Assembly (NCBI RefSeq): GCF_000426345.1
Contig: NZ_AUFE01000036.1
Coordinates: 1 to 64,000 of the forward strand
Length of the DNA stretch: 64,000 nucleotides
Origin: Cupriavidus phytohabitans
Lineage (GTDB): Bacteria > Pseudomonadota > Gammaproteobacteria > Burkholderiales > Burkholderiaceae
Reading direction: 5' to 3'
Shown here in pieces: positions 24,458-33,265 of the stretch. Positions within the stretch are counted from its first letter, which is position 1; each line of letters opens with the position of its first letter. A program made the position numbers and the translations under genes. The notes under the pieces were generated by a model. It ran no database searches, was not told where the DNA came from, and saw nothing but the letters and a program-made list of their open reading frames with translations.

Positions 24458-25186
24458 TCAGGCAGCGGTCACGAACAGACGCATCGCGGGCATGACCTGC
24501 GATGCCTGTTCGGGGCGATCCAGCGCCGTCTCCAGGTTCAGGCGGGCCACGTTCACGTGTTCGGTGGCCAACCCCTGGGCACGGGCGCCCTCCCCGCGTT
24601 GCATGGCATCGAACAGGCTGTGATGCTGGCGATGGGCGTAAACCAGCCACTGCTGGCCTTCCTCCACGGCGGATTGCATGGGGAGCATGGCGCTGGCCGC
24701 GGCGAACGGCAGCCGGTTATTAAGTTCGATGGCGCGCGCCAGCGCGCTGTTGCCGCTACCCTCGACGATCAACGCGTGGAAGCGGTCGTTCATATTGCTA
24801 TATGCCACGTAGTCGTCATAGTCGAGCTGCGCCTTCATCAGCACGCGGTCGCCTTCGCGCAGGCAATCCTGCAGATCGAGCGACAGTTGCCGCGACAGCC
24901 CGTGCTCGGCCACCAGCCGCGCGGCCATGCCTTCCAGATGCCCGCGCACGGCGATGGCGTCCTGGATCTCGCGCGGCGTGAAGCGCCGCATCATGTAGCC
25001 GCTGCTGGGAGAAGGCTCGATCAGCCCTTCCTGCTCGAGCGAGGCCAGCGCCAGCCGGACCGGCGTGCGGGACACGCCGAGCTTCTCCGCCAGCGGAATT
25101 TCCGCAAGACGTGCGCCCGGCTCGAACTCGCCCTTCAGAATCAAATCCCGCAGCTGTACCAATACCCGCGTCTGGTGGGATTCCAT
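24458..25186 (-). CDS. GntR-family regulator, FadR/FCD subgroup
   Basis: A 242-residue regulator starting at the ATG at 25186 (AAGGGG upstream). The winged helix is RDLILKGEFEPGARLAEIPL and LGVSRTPVRLALASLEQEGL, and the all-helical FCD domain (VRGHLEGMAARLVAEHG, NMNDRFHALIVEGSGNSAL, HHSLFDAMQRGEGARAQGLA) binds effector and often a metal. It is the last gene of the Rieske / ligase / ferredoxin / reductase operon but has its own 95-bp upstream gap with a 16-bp perfect palindrome. Similar TGCATGCA sites lie before the Rieske gene and before the C26 hydrolase at 45874, suggesting it controls a split regulon. Confidence 0.92.
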   Translation of the reverse strand: MESHQTRVLVQLRDLILKGEFEPGARLAEIPLAEKLGVSRTPVRLALASLEQEGLIEPSPSSGYMMRRFTPREIQDAIAVRGHLEGMAARLVAEHGLSRQLSLDLQDCLREGDRVLMKAQLDYDDYVAYSNMNDRFHALIVEGSGNSALARAIELNNRLPFAAASAMLPMQSAVEEGQQWLVYAHRQHHSLFDAMQRGEGARAQGLATEHVNVARLNLETALDRPEQASQVMPAMRLFVTAA

Positions 25187-25237
25187 TTCGCCCCTTCTCA
25201 AGTGGATCTCTGGCAGCCCTGCATACCAAACTGGCAA

Positions 25238-25253
25238 GCATTGCATGCAATGC
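25238..25253. promoter_or_regulatory. Perfect 16-bp palindrome upstream of gntR, probable operator
   Basis: GCATTGCATGCAATGC is a perfect palindrome, flanked further out by ATACC and GGTAT (about 25223-25260). It lies about 50 bp before the GntR start, a usual place for autoregulation. Confidence 0.65.
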
Positions 25254-25281
25254 CTGGTATGGTACACCAGCGAGGGCGCAA

Positions 25282-26526
25282 TCAGGCTGCCGCAAGCGAC
25301 TTCAGGGGGATCGATTCGTCCTGTAGCGCCATCGGATCCGGCCGTACCCGTGCCGCGATCAGGCGCCGGGCGGCAAGATGGTCGATGGGACGGTTGACCG
25401 TGTCGGCGCCGATGAGGGTGCCGTCGCGCAGATAGAGCGCGGTGAACTTGCCACTCTCCATGTCGCCGCGCAGCACGATCTGCTCATGGCCTGTCGAAGC
25501 CCCGGCCATCTGGAGCTTGTAGCCGTATTGGTCGGACCAGAACCACGGCACGGCCTCGTACGGCGTGGCACGACCGGCCAGCGTGGCAGCGGCGACCCGG
25601 GCCAGGTCATTCGCGCTCTGGATCGACTCCACGCGCATGCAGCGATCGGGCCCCACTCCCTGCCCCACGGCATTGAGCCACGGGTTCGGGTACGCTGCGC
25701 AGTCGCCGGCGGCCACGATCCGCGGATCGCTGGTCCGTGCATAGCGATCCACGACGATGCCGTTGTCGACCACCAGGCCGCAGGCTTGGGCCAATTCGAC
25801 ATTCGGCACCACCCCGAGCCCCGCCACGACCATGTCGGCGGCAATCACCTCCCCCGACTCGAGCTCGATCGCCTCCACCGAGCCATGGCCAAGCAAGCGT
25901 CGCACGCGCGATGACAGATGGAACCGGACGCCCTGATGCGCATGGGCGCGCATCAGGAACGTCGAGATCAGCGGCGGCACTGCGCGTTGCAGCAGCCGGT
26001 CCTGCATCTCGACGACAGCTACCTCGACGCCAAGCGTGCGCAGCGCAGCTGCCACCTCCAGCCCGATGAAGCCCCCGCCGATCACCACTGCGGTCCGGGA
26101 CCGGCTTGCGGCATCCCGGATCGCGCATGCATCCGCCAGATTGCGCAGATAGTGCACGTTACCGAGGCCGGCGCCTTCGCACGTCAGCGTCCGGCAGCGT
26201 GCACCGGTGGTGAAGGCCAGATGCGCGTAGCCGATCTCGCTGCCATCAGACAGTTCGACCTTGCGCCCCTCGCGTTCGATCCGAAGCGCCGTGACGCCGG
26301 TCCGCAGCGTGATGCGCTCCTCCGCGAAGCGCTCCGGCGACTGCAAAGGCAGGCTGGATGCGTCCACCTCGTTGCGCAGGAAAGCCTTTGACAGCGGCGG
26401 ACGCTGATACGGCGGATGCGGCTCGTCGCCAACCATGGTGATGTTGCCCGCAAAGCCGTTGGCGCGCGCGGCCAGCGCAAGCTGGGTGCCCGCGTAGGAA
26501 GCGCCGATGATGACGAGATCGGCCAT
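25282..26526 (-). CDS. FAD-dependent ferredoxin reductase (putidaredoxin-reductase type)
   Basis: A 414-residue pyridine-nucleotide-disulfide-type oxidoreductase. The FAD motif is LVIIGASYAGTQLALAARA, the NAD motif AVVIGGGFIGLEVAAALRTL, and the second FAD contact SDPRIVAAGDCAAYPNP. VPWFWSDQYGYKLQMAG is the C-terminal signature of reductases such as BphA4, RedA or ThcD that pass electrons from NADH to a 2Fe-2S ferredoxin. It starts three bases after the ferredoxin stop and clearly serves the Rieske oxygenase at 28391-29707. Confidence 0.93.
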   Translation of the reverse strand: MADLVIIGASYAGTQLALAARANGFAGNITMVGDEPHPPYQRPPLSKAFLRNEVDASSLPLQSPERFAEERITLRTGVTALRIEREGRKVELSDGSEIGYAHLAFTTGARCRTLTCEGAGLGNVHYLRNLADACAIRDAASRSRTAVVIGGGFIGLEVAAALRTLGVEVAVVEMQDRLLQRAVPPLISTFLMRAHAHQGVRFHLSSRVRRLLGHGSVEAIELESGEVIAADMVVAGLGVVPNVELAQACGLVVDNGIVVDRYARTSDPRIVAAGDCAAYPNPWLNAVGQGVGPDRCMRVESIQSANDLARVAAATLAGRATPYEAVPWFWSDQYGYKLQMAGASTGHEQIVLRGDMESGKFTALYLRDGTLIGADTVNRPIDHLAARRLIAARVRPDPMALQDESIPLKSLAAA

Positions 26527-26529
26527 GGA

Positions 26530-26853
26530 CTACCCCTGCTTCTCGGGCACACGCACCACCATGCCGTCCAGCGCGTCGCTGATGACGATCTGGCAGCTGA
26601 GCCGGCTGAAGTCCGTGCGCGCGGCGGCAACGCCTTCGAGCAGCTCGTCCTCCATCTCGTCGGGCGTCGGCAGCATGTCCAGCCACGCCTCGTCGATATA
26701 GACGTGGCACGTGGCGCACGAGCAGCAGCCGCCGCACTCGGCGTCGATCCCGCGCACGTTGCCTGCGATGGCCACTTCCATCAGCGTCTTCCCAATGGCC
26801 GCGGCCACTGTCTTCGTATTGCCGTCCTTCAGGACGTAGGTAATTGTCGGCAT
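26530..26853 (-). CDS. 2Fe-2S ferredoxin (adrenodoxin/putidaredoxin type)
   Basis: A 107-residue ferredoxin. The cluster ligands follow the C-x5-C-x2-C...C pattern: C40, C46, C49 and C87, in AECGGCCSCATCHVYI and RLSCQIV. The acidic helix LPTPDEMEDELLEG is the usual reductase and oxygenase docking region. It should shuttle single electrons from the FAD reductase encoded next to it to the Rieske oxygenase at the head of the operon. Plant-type rather than Rieske-type, it differs from the ferredoxin of the second oxygenase system at 34580. Confidence 0.95.
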   Translation of the reverse strand: MPTITYVLKDGNTKTVAAAIGKTLMEVAIAGNVRGIDAECGGCCSCATCHVYIDEAWLDMLPTPDEMEDELLEGVAAARTDFSRLSCQIVISDALDGMVVRVPEKQG

Positions 26854-26874
26854 GACATCCTCACTGCATGATCA

Positions 26875-28311
26875 TTAGAACGTGTCGAAGTACTCGCGCT
26901 GCTCCCAATCGCTCACTTCGAGGTTGAAGCGATCGATCTCGGCCTGCTTGATATGACAGAAGTAGTCGACGAAGCCGCTACCCATGCCCTCGCGCAGCAC
27001 TTCATCGCGGCGCAGGCAATCCAGCGCCTCGCCAAGCGTCTTCGGCAGGCACGGCGCCGGCGTTTCGTAGGGCGAGTCGGCGGACGGTCCCGGATCCAGT
27101 TGGCGCCGGATGCCGTCGAGGCCCGATACGGCCTGGGAGGCCAGGTACAGGTACGGATTGGCCGCCGGCTCGCCCACGCGGTTTTCGATGCGCGTGGCCG
27201 GATCGCCGACGCCACCCAGGACGCGCAGCATCGCCCCGCGGTTGTCGCGCGCCCAGATCGCGCGGTCCGGCGCCAGCGAATAGGCACGGAAGCGCTTGTA
27301 GCCGTTGATCGTCGGCGTGGAGAACGCGGTGGCACCGCACGCGTGTTGCAGCAGGCCCCCCAGGTAGTGACTCCCCACCGCCGAGAGGTCGTCGCCGTCG
27401 CGCTGGGGCACCATCGCATTGGCGCCATCCTGCACGCGCTGAAGCGACTGGTGCAGGTGCCATCCGCTCGACACCACGTTGCTGATCTTCGGCCGGCACA
27501 TGAACGTGGCGTGGTAACCATGCCGCTTGCAGACCTGCTTGACGGCGCTGCGGAACAGCACCATGGCATCGGCCGTCTCGCATGGCGAGGCCGGCGCGAA
27601 CGTGAATTCGAACTGGCTCGGTCCGAACTCGATCTCGAGCGAGCGCACCGGCAGCCCGAGCTGTTGCACGTTCTTGCGGATCAGCTCGATCACGGTCTCC
27701 GTCGCGTCATAGCGCAGTTCGGTCAGGAACTGGTAGCCGTGCGATAGCAGGCCGACGTCAGGCGGCTCGCCCGGCTGGCCGGCATCGTCGGGCTTCATGT
27801 GTTCGCCCAGCAGCCTGAAGACGTGGAACTCCACCTCGAGCCCGGTAACGAGCCGGTAGCCTTCGGCCTCCAGCCGCTGCTCGGCGTTGCGCAGCACGCG
27901 GCGCGTGGCGTACGGCACGGCGCGGCCATCCTGGAAGTACGGATCGCAGAGGATCCAGCCGGTATTCGGCGCCCACGGCAGCACCTTGAACGTGACGGGA
28001 TCGGGAACGAGGGTGACATCCGCGCCGCCCTGCATGCCGGGGATGTTGAAGCCGCCGCCCGAGGCAAACACGGGAAACACCGTGCGATGCGAGGTGTCCT
28101 TGGCGAACAGCGTGGTGGTGACGTTCAGGCCGCTGCGCAGGGCCTTCACGGCCTCCGACGCGACGAGGGCCTTGCCGCGCAGCACGCCGTGCTGGTCGGG
28201 GAAGGAAAAGCGAACGACCTCGATGTCTCCCGCGCTAATCCGCTGTGCGACTTCGTCTGCCGCGCGCGCCTGCGCATCGGTCCAGAGGCCGAATTTGTCT
28301 ACAAATGCCAT
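26875..28311 (-). CDS. Glutamine-synthetase-like gamma-glutamyl ligase
   Basis: A 478-residue GS-fold protein. Visible motifs are VTGLEVEFHVFRLLG and SLEIEFGPSQFEFTFAP (metal-binding Glu), SSGWHLHQSLQRVQ, YSLAPDRAIWARDNRG and TRIENRVGEPAANPYLYLAS. Housekeeping GlnA is unlikely given the catabolic context and the N-terminal differences. Paralogues such as PuuA, GlnA3-like proteins and the aniline-pathway AtdA1/TdnQ proteins gamma-glutamylate amines. Placed between a Rieske oxygenase and its ferredoxin, it probably attaches glutamate to an amine substrate before or after ring oxidation. The matching hydrolase may be the C26 enzyme at 45874. ATP use and substrate are inferred. Confidence 0.9.
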   Translation of the reverse strand: MAFVDKFGLWTDAQARAADEVAQRISAGDIEVVRFSFPDQHGVLRGKALVASEAVKALRSGLNVTTTLFAKDTSHRTVFPVFASGGGFNIPGMQGGADVTLVPDPVTFKVLPWAPNTGWILCDPYFQDGRAVPYATRRVLRNAEQRLEAEGYRLVTGLEVEFHVFRLLGEHMKPDDAGQPGEPPDVGLLSHGYQFLTELRYDATETVIELIRKNVQQLGLPVRSLEIEFGPSQFEFTFAPASPCETADAMVLFRSAVKQVCKRHGYHATFMCRPKISNVVSSGWHLHQSLQRVQDGANAMVPQRDGDDLSAVGSHYLGGLLQHACGATAFSTPTINGYKRFRAYSLAPDRAIWARDNRGAMLRVLGGVGDPATRIENRVGEPAANPYLYLASQAVSGLDGIRRQLDPGPSADSPYETPAPCLPKTLGEALDCLRRDEVLREGMGSGFVDYFCHIKQAEIDRFNLEVSDWEQREYFDTF

Positions 28312-28390
28312 ATGGGTTCGGCCATCCGCGCCGCGGCACGCGCGCGGTCAGGCCGCCTCGGTAGTTGATGGGTTGTCTGGTACGATGACG

Positions 28391-29707
28391 TCAGGCGCGC
28401 GACGCCCACTCCGAGTCGGCACGGCGCTTCGCATCGGCACTGCGCCAGTAGGCATCGTGCTCCATGTTGCCGACGCTGACGCCGTCGATCGACGGCGGCC
28501 CGGTCAACGCGCTGGCCTGTGCGGCATCCACCATCATCAGCGCCTTCTCGCCACGCTCGTTGGCTTCGATGGCGGCCACCAGTTGCTTGCGGTAGGTGAT
28601 GATCCCCTTGTCGGTGGTGCCAAGATGCTCGCGGGTGCGGTCCTGGATCGGCCCCTGCGACTCCACCGCCCACTGGTCGTGCACGTTGATGTCGTTGCCC
28701 ATGCCGGTGTACGTCTTGGTCAACTGCTCGTACGGGTTGAAGCCGTACTGGTTGGCCTTGTTCTGGCGCGGGCGGTAGTCGGGCAGCTCGTACAGCGCCA
28801 GCCGCTGGTCGCGCATCTGCTGCTTGTTCACCGGCTCGGTGAAGCTCGTGAAGATGGCGTACCAGTAGCAGCTCGTGTCGTCGATGGGCACGTGCCATTG
28901 GGCGATGGTCATCTCGGCGCTCATCGGGATGATGAATGCCTGGGGGAAGACCACGTTGGTCACGCGCACGTGTTGCTGGCCATCCCCGAGATCGCGCAGC
29001 GCGGTCAGGCGCATGCCGTAGTCGGTCGGCGCAAGGTTGATTTCCGGGCACTCGAACTCACGCAGCACCTTGGTGATCGGCATGGCCGAGTCCGCCGAGG
29101 CGCCGCGGAACTGCTTGCCATAGCTTTCGGAGGTGTCCTCGTCCTCGAAAAAGCGATGGAGGAACGAGGCGTGCGCCGGGTCGATTCCGACCTCGAGCGC
29201 CTGGAGCCAGTTGCACTCAAGCAGCCCCTTGAACGCGAACGTGTACTGGTTCGGGGCGACGAAGCAGTCGAAAGCCGGAAAGGCGGGCGGCTCGCCCTCG
29301 CCGATAAAGGCAAACAGCATGCCGCTGCGCTCGACCACCGGGTAGGCGCGCTGCTTGATGCGGCTGCACAACTTGCTGCCAGCCGGCTCCGCCGGCGTTT
29401 GCAGGCACGTGCCGTTGCGGTCGAACAGCCAACCATGGAACGGGCAGCGCAGCCCGCCATCCTCAAGCCGCCCGAAACTCAGGTCCGCACCCCGATGGGG
29501 ACAGTCCCGATCGAGCATGCCGTACTGGCCTTGCTCGTCCCGAAACACGACGAAGTCCTGACCCATCAGACGCACGGCCCGCACCGGGCGCTCGCCCTCG
29601 AATTCGTCGACCAGCGCAACCGGCTGCCAATACTGGCGCAGCAAGCGGCCGGCCGGCGCATCGGCCCCGACGCGGGTAATGAAGTCGTTCTGTTCCCTGG
29701 ACATCAT
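28391..29707 (-). CDS. Rieske non-haem iron oxygenase, alpha subunit (phthalate-oxygenase type), system 1
   Basis: A 438-residue oxygenase. The Rieske centre is C69-P-H71 ... C88-P-F-H91 (DRDCPHRGADLSFGR and LRCPFHGW). The mononuclear iron site is NWLQALEVGIDPAHASFLHR with D176, H179 and H184. No beta subunit follows, so it belongs to the alpha-only oxygenases (phthalate 4,5-dioxygenase / vanillate demethylase relatives). It heads an operon with the GS-like ligase, ferredoxin, reductase and gntR. AGGAG precedes the start; a second in-frame Met follows the first. Dyads of the TGCATACA type lie about 60-90 bp upstream. Substrate unknown, probably an aromatic amine or N-heterocycle by context. 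Confidence 0.93.
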   Translation of the reverse strand: MMSREQNDFITRVGADAPAGRLLRQYWQPVALVDEFEGERPVRAVRLMGQDFVVFRDEQGQYGMLDRDCPHRGADLSFGRLEDGGLRCPFHGWLFDRNGTCLQTPAEPAGSKLCSRIKQRAYPVVERSGMLFAFIGEGEPPAFPAFDCFVAPNQYTFAFKGLLECNWLQALEVGIDPAHASFLHRFFEDEDTSESYGKQFRGASADSAMPITKVLREFECPEINLAPTDYGMRLTALRDLGDGQQHVRVTNVVFPQAFIIPMSAEMTIAQWHVPIDDTSCYWYAIFTSFTEPVNKQQMRDQRLALYELPDYRPRQNKANQYGFNPYEQLTKTYTGMGNDINVHDQWAVESQGPIQDRTREHLGTTDKGIITYRKQLVAAIEANERGEKALMMVDAAQASALTGPPSIDGVSVGNMEHDAYWRSADAKRRADSEWASRA

Positions 29708-29768
29708 GATGGGGGATCTCCTGATCGATGTGGTTTGTGGATGGTTGGCCGACGTCGCATCGGCGCGT

Positions 29769-29798
29769 TGTATGCAGCAATACTAGCCGCTGCATACA
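29769..29798. promoter_or_regulatory. 10-bp-arm dyad upstream of Rieske system 1, candidate GntR operator
   Basis: TGTATGCAGC (29769-29778) and GCTGCATACA (29789-29798) form a perfect inverted repeat separated by 10 bp. The TGCATACA core resembles the palindrome before gntR. It lies 62-91 bp upstream of the oxygenase start. Confidence 0.55.
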
Positions 29799-29962
29799 GG
29801 TAAAACAAGATGAGGTTTTAGGCGAGCGGTGACTCATCTCGCCCGGCTCTACATTTGACATGAACAAACTTTTATAAATTATTGATATAACTACATTTAT
29901 GTCACAACTATTTCCGGATCAGACACCCGTCTAGGTGTTTACCCTCCAGACAGGATCATTCC

Positions 29963-30018
29963 GCATTGCATGCCGTTTTGGATTTTGATGTACGCCTATG
30001 TGTGCACATTGCATGCAC
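29963..30018. promoter_or_regulatory. Two further TTGCATGC sites
   Basis: GCATTGCATGCC at 29963-29974 and ATTGCATGCA at 30008-30017 share the core of the gntR palindrome. They lie 40-90 bp before a weakly supported plus-strand gene and 250-310 bp upstream of Rieske system 1. The whole gap 29708-30055 holds no other gene; an AT-rich promoter-like segment spans 29870-29915. Confidence 0.4.
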
Positions 30019-30055
30019 GCGCCAACGGTCGCGTCTCATGGGCTGGAGTTCAGAA

Positions 30056-30643
30056 ATGGTCAGAATCCTCACCGCCGGGTATCAAAGTCGGGCGGCAAGC
30101 ACATGGGCCGACACGGAAGTCGAGGTCATCGAATATGGCGAGCTTCAGGACGTGGCGCGCCCGATTGGATCGCCGCGGGTCAGCCTGCGGGCGGCCTTGC
30201 GAGAGACGGGCGGGCACATCGAGGCCCGCCACCACCCGTCGCGACCGCTTACCGACGCGTATCGGGGCAGCGATCACCTGAGCCTGATCGAGCGCGGCGG
30301 GGAGGCGTATGGCCACACGCCCTTCATTCGCAGCTTCCGGTGCGTGGCGGTGCATTTCTCCGACGCTTTGCTCCGCGATGCGTGCGACGCCGTGGACACC
30401 CCGCATGCCGCGGACCACTTGCGTTCCCGCCTGATGCGGTTTTGCCGATCAGGCCCATATGACCACCTGCTTCCGGCGTATCGCCGGCAATACGCCTGCC
30501 CGTATGCGGCGCGAGCGCGCCTGAGTGAAGGCGGCTGGCGGCGTGCTGCTACAGCACACCCGCGATGGCGGCAGCGCGCCCGAGCGCCTGTTCACGCGAG
30601 GCCGGCATCGCCGGGGCGTCAGGGTGGGTCGGGCCAAAGGTGA
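30056..30643 (+). CDS. Hypothetical protein, possibly a decayed AraC-type sensory domain
   Basis: The plus frame from an ATG at 30056 contains natural-looking segments: VEVIEYGELQDVARPIGSPR, SDHLSLIERGGEAYGH, RSFRCVAVHFSDALL and HAADHLRSRLMRF. They loosely recall the cupin and linker part of AraC-family regulators. Beyond about residue 165 the composition becomes unnatural and the frame runs over the 3' end of the azoreductase gene on the other strand, and there is no DNA-binding domain. It may therefore be a truncated regulator or not a gene at all. Confidence 0.33.
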   Translation: MVRILTAGYQSRAASTWADTEVEVIEYGELQDVARPIGSPRVSLRAALRETGGHIEARHHPSRPLTDAYRGSDHLSLIERGGEAYGHTPFIRSFRCVAVHFSDALLRDACDAVDTPHAADHLRSRLMRFCRSGPYDHLLPAYRRQYACPYAARARLSEGGWRRAATAHPRWRQRARAPVHARPASPGRQGGSGQR

Positions 30644-31175
30644 TGGTCTCGATATCGTCCACGCCAATCATGCGGAGCCAGTCTTCCATATACGGTTTCT
30701 GGTGATCGAACGGGGCGAGCGGCGTGCCGGCCGAATAGTCGAAGGAACTCGCATAGATCACCACGGCGCGCCGGCCGAGCACCAGGCCCTCGTAGCCACG
30801 CTCGGGCGTCCACTTGAAGGTCAGGCCCGGCTGCGTGATGACGTCAATATAGTGCTTGAGACGGTACGGCAGGCCCCAGTTCCACATCGGCACGCTGAAC
30901 AGGAATACGTCGTACTCGCGCAGGCGCCCCACTTCGCGCTGCACGGTCTCCCAGGCAGCGGCCTGCGCCGGCGTGTGCTCGCGCCGGGCCAGGATCGCGT
31001 ACTTGGCGTTAAGCACGTCCTCGCGCATCTCGGGCAGTTCGAGCTGCCAGAGGTCGAGCGTATCGACCTGTGCATTGGCGCGGGTGGCGGTGTAGGTCTC
31101 TAGCAGCGCCTGCGCCACCATCCGGGATTGGCTGTTCTCTCGCGGCGAGCCGACGATATGGAGGATCTTGGTCAC
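30549..31175 (-). CDS. FMN-dependent NAD(P)H dehydrogenase / azoreductase-like flavodoxin-fold protein
   Basis: A 208-residue flavodoxin-fold enzyme. The GTG at 31175 (AGGA upstream) gives the family N-terminus VTKILHIVGSPRENSQSRMV, in which the SPR..SxS loop binds FMN phosphate. VFLFSVPMWNWGLPYRLKHY, DVITQPGLTFKWTPERGYEG and VVIYASSFDYSAGTP are typical of AzoR/NQO-like quinone reductases. It reduces quinones, azo or nitro compounds with two electrons. It lies between oxygenase system 1 and the PNPOx/reductase gene on the same strand, and may clear quinones formed in the pathway. Confidence 0.88.
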   Translation of the reverse strand: MTKILHIVGSPRENSQSRMVAQALLETYTATRANAQVDTLDLWQLELPEMREDVLNAKYAILARREHTPAQAAAWETVQREVGRLREYDVFLFSVPMWNWGLPYRLKHYIDVITQPGLTFKWTPERGYEGLVLGRRAVVIYASSFDYSAGTPLAPFDHQKPYMEDWLRMIGVDDIETITFGPTHPDAPAMPASREQALGRAAAIAGVL

Positions 31176-31283
31176 ACTGAATTCCTTTGCATGGTTCGCC
31201 GATGGCATACGGGAATCTAGTCCGCGCAGCCATCGGCCGTCTTTCACTGGATTGCCGCGCTTTTCACGCGGCTGCGCTGATGC

Positions 31284-32963
31284 TCAAAGATCCACGGCCA
31301 GCGTCTCGCCCTCCACCCAGCAGACACAGACGCAGGCCAGCCCTTCCTCGCTGCGCTGCGCGTCGGTCAGGAAGCGGTCCCGGTACGACACCTTGCCGTC
31401 TCCGAGCAGCTTTGTGGCACACAGGCCGCATTCGCCACGCTTGCAGCTGTGGGGCACCGGAATGCCAATCGACAGGGCGGCGTCGAGGATCGACGTTCCG
31501 GGCTCCACGCGCAGTTCCCGCTTGGACCGGGCGAACAACACCGTCACGGGCTTGTCACTGCTCAGCGGCGCCGGCGCCTTGAACAGTTCGTGATGCACGC
31601 ACGCTGGCGGGAAGCCAACCGCGCTGGCGGCCTCCACCACGGCATCGATCAGTGCCGCCGGCCCGCAGGTGTAACTGTGCGTGCCGGCGTCGCGGCCGGC
31701 GAGCACTTCGAGCAGGCGCATCCGTGCGCCCTCGCCTGCCGAGGTGTCGTAGAGGTGCAGTGCGTCGCCACAGATCTCGCGGAGCGTGTCGACGAATGCC
31801 GCACCACCCAGGCCGCGCGCGCTGTAGTGGACTTCGAACGAGGTGCCCGCCTGTTGCAGCGCGCGTGCCATGGCCACGATCGGCGTGACGCCGATGCCGC
31901 CCGCGATCAGGATGGCGTGGCGTGTGGCGGGGTCGAGCGGGAACTCGTTCACGGGTACCTCGATTTCCAGGGCAGCACCCACCTCCACCTCGTCATGGAG
32001 GTAGCGCGAGCCGCCGCGCCCTTCGTCCTCGCGCAGCACGGCGATGTCGCACCAGCGGCCATCAGGCGCCGCCTCCACCACCGTATATTGGCGCGCTTCG
32101 CGGGTGCGATCATTCAGCACCGTGCCGATGCGGACATGACTGCCAGCCGGGATCGGCGGCAGCGCCAGTCCCCCTTCGATGGCCAGCCGGAAGCGCTTGA
32201 TGTCGTGGCCAACCATCTCCGTCTCGCTGACGGTGACCGGATACCGGCCATCATGCGCATTGACCTCGGCCGGCGTCCGGTACCCGGCGCGCTGGGCAAA
32301 ATCCTTCACGTAATCCGGCGTCGCCACCGACTCATGCAGGCGCTTGGCGGGCCGCCCCGGCAACGCCACCGTGGCCAGCGGAATCTCTCCCGCCCAGCAT
32401 TGCTGCTTGTACAGCGCCTCTCCGCCGAAGATGGCCAGGCCATCGGCCGGCGGGCCCGACCGGCGCTTGGCCGAGCCCTCCTCGATGCGCATGCGCACCA
32501 TGATGATGCTGTGCAGCTCGGCCTCGGAGGGCTGCTTCACCTCGTGCCAGCGGCCCGGGAAATAGCGCGACAGGAAGTATTCGAGCTGCTCACGGCGCGC
32601 CTTAGGCGCCGCCACGCCTTCCGGGCGCCCGAAGACCATGACCGAGCGATAGTTCAATGTGTGCGCCGACGCCAGCCGTGACAGCACATAGCCATCCAGC
32701 AAGGTGAAGTTGACGCAGACATTCACACCCTGGGAGACGTGCTTCAGCATGCGGCTGCCTGCGGACCCATGCCAGTAGATGTAATCGCCATGGCGCCAGA
32801 CCATGGTCGGCGTGGCGAATGGCTGGTCGTCAATCTGATAGGACACCACGCCGTACAACGCGGCATCGATGATCTCGTGGATGGCCTGCTTCTCATTGGA
32901 GCCCCGGCCGCCGAACAGGCGTACCCGTGAGCGGTCGGTAACCGGGTAGCTGGTGTCGTTCAT
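31284..32963 (-). CDS. Fusion of a PNPOx-like flavin protein with a phthalate-dioxygenase-reductase-type module
   Basis: A 559-residue fusion. Residues 20-175 have the split-barrel PNPOx/Nim-like fold (EKQAIHEIIDAALYGVVSYQ, ATPTMVWRHGDYIYWHGSAG, LNYRSVMVFGRPEGV). After a linker, residues 240-460 form a flavin and NAD(P) domain (REARQYTVVEA, AILIAGGIGVTPIVAMARAL, HSYTCGPAALIDAVVEAA). Residues 470-559 form a C-terminal plant-type 2Fe-2S domain (PHSCKRGECGLCATKLLGDG and LACVCVC). The second part alone resembles VanB/PobB reductases that feed alpha-only Rieske oxygenases. The gene is divergent from Rieske system 2 at 33266. The PNPOx part might bind a flavin or haem intermediate, or reduce a nitro group. 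Confidence 0.92.
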   Translation of the reverse strand: MNDTSYPVTDRSRVRLFGGRGSNEKQAIHEIIDAALYGVVSYQIDDQPFATPTMVWRHGDYIYWHGSAGSRMLKHVSQGVNVCVNFTLLDGYVLSRLASAHTLNYRSVMVFGRPEGVAAPKARREQLEYFLSRYFPGRWHEVKQPSEAELHSIIMVRMRIEEGSAKRRSGPPADGLAIFGGEALYKQQCWAGEIPLATVALPGRPAKRLHESVATPDYVKDFAQRAGYRTPAEVNAHDGRYPVTVSETEMVGHDIKRFRLAIEGGLALPPIPAGSHVRIGTVLNDRTREARQYTVVEAAPDGRWCDIAVLREDEGRGGSRYLHDEVEVGAALEIEVPVNEFPLDPATRHAILIAGGIGVTPIVAMARALQQAGTSFEVHYSARGLGGAAFVDTLREICGDALHLYDTSAGEGARMRLLEVLAGRDAGTHSYTCGPAALIDAVVEAASAVGFPPACVHHELFKAPAPLSSDKPVTVLFARSKRELRVEPGTSILDAALSIGIPVPHSCKRGECGLCATKLLGDGKVSYRDRFLTDAQRSEEGLACVCVCWVEGETLAVDL

Positions 32964-33190
32964 GTTCCTATCCTTATGCGGCCCTGATGCCGCGTTCTAC
33001 GGGTGACGCCATGCTCCCGCACGATTGGTCCGGGCAAAAGGACCAATCCCGGCGAGACGACCATGCCAATTCCCGCTCCCGCCCAAAACTTCCCCAACGA
33101 ATTTCTTACCCAACCCACTAGGGATAACCCGGGACAATGCCCCCGGGGAATGGACACCGCAAGGGCTTCCGTCTAACTTACCCATGTACT
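32964..33190. other. Divergent intergenic region
   Basis: No gene is supported between the fusion reductase (start 32963) and oxygenase system 2 (start 33266). A possible promoter region with the dyad at 33191-33209 lies at its right side. Confidence 0.5.
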
Positions 33191-33209
33191 TATCTTCTAC
33201 GGAAGATAT
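33191..33209. promoter_or_regulatory. Dyad upstream of Rieske system 2
   Basis: TATCTTC (33191-33197) and AAGATAT (33203-33209) flank five bases, with GGAAGATA completing a near-perfect inverted repeat. A close relative, TATCTTC-n5-AAGATTT, lies at 43420-43438 directly before livK, suggesting a shared regulator. Confidence 0.5.
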
Positions 33210-33265
33210 TAAGCGAGATATACACCGGCGCGCCGGAGAGCCCCACCTTTGAAGGAGAACCCACG

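Noticed and set aside
24440-25435. A 331-codon plus-strand frame
   Set aside because: It is antisense to the GntR gene and to the end of the reductase, with no recognisable domain.
27887-29803. A 638-codon plus-strand frame antisense to the ligase and Rieske genes
   Set aside because: It is the mirror of high-GC coding sequence; the minus-strand genes carry clear catalytic motifs and the frame has none.
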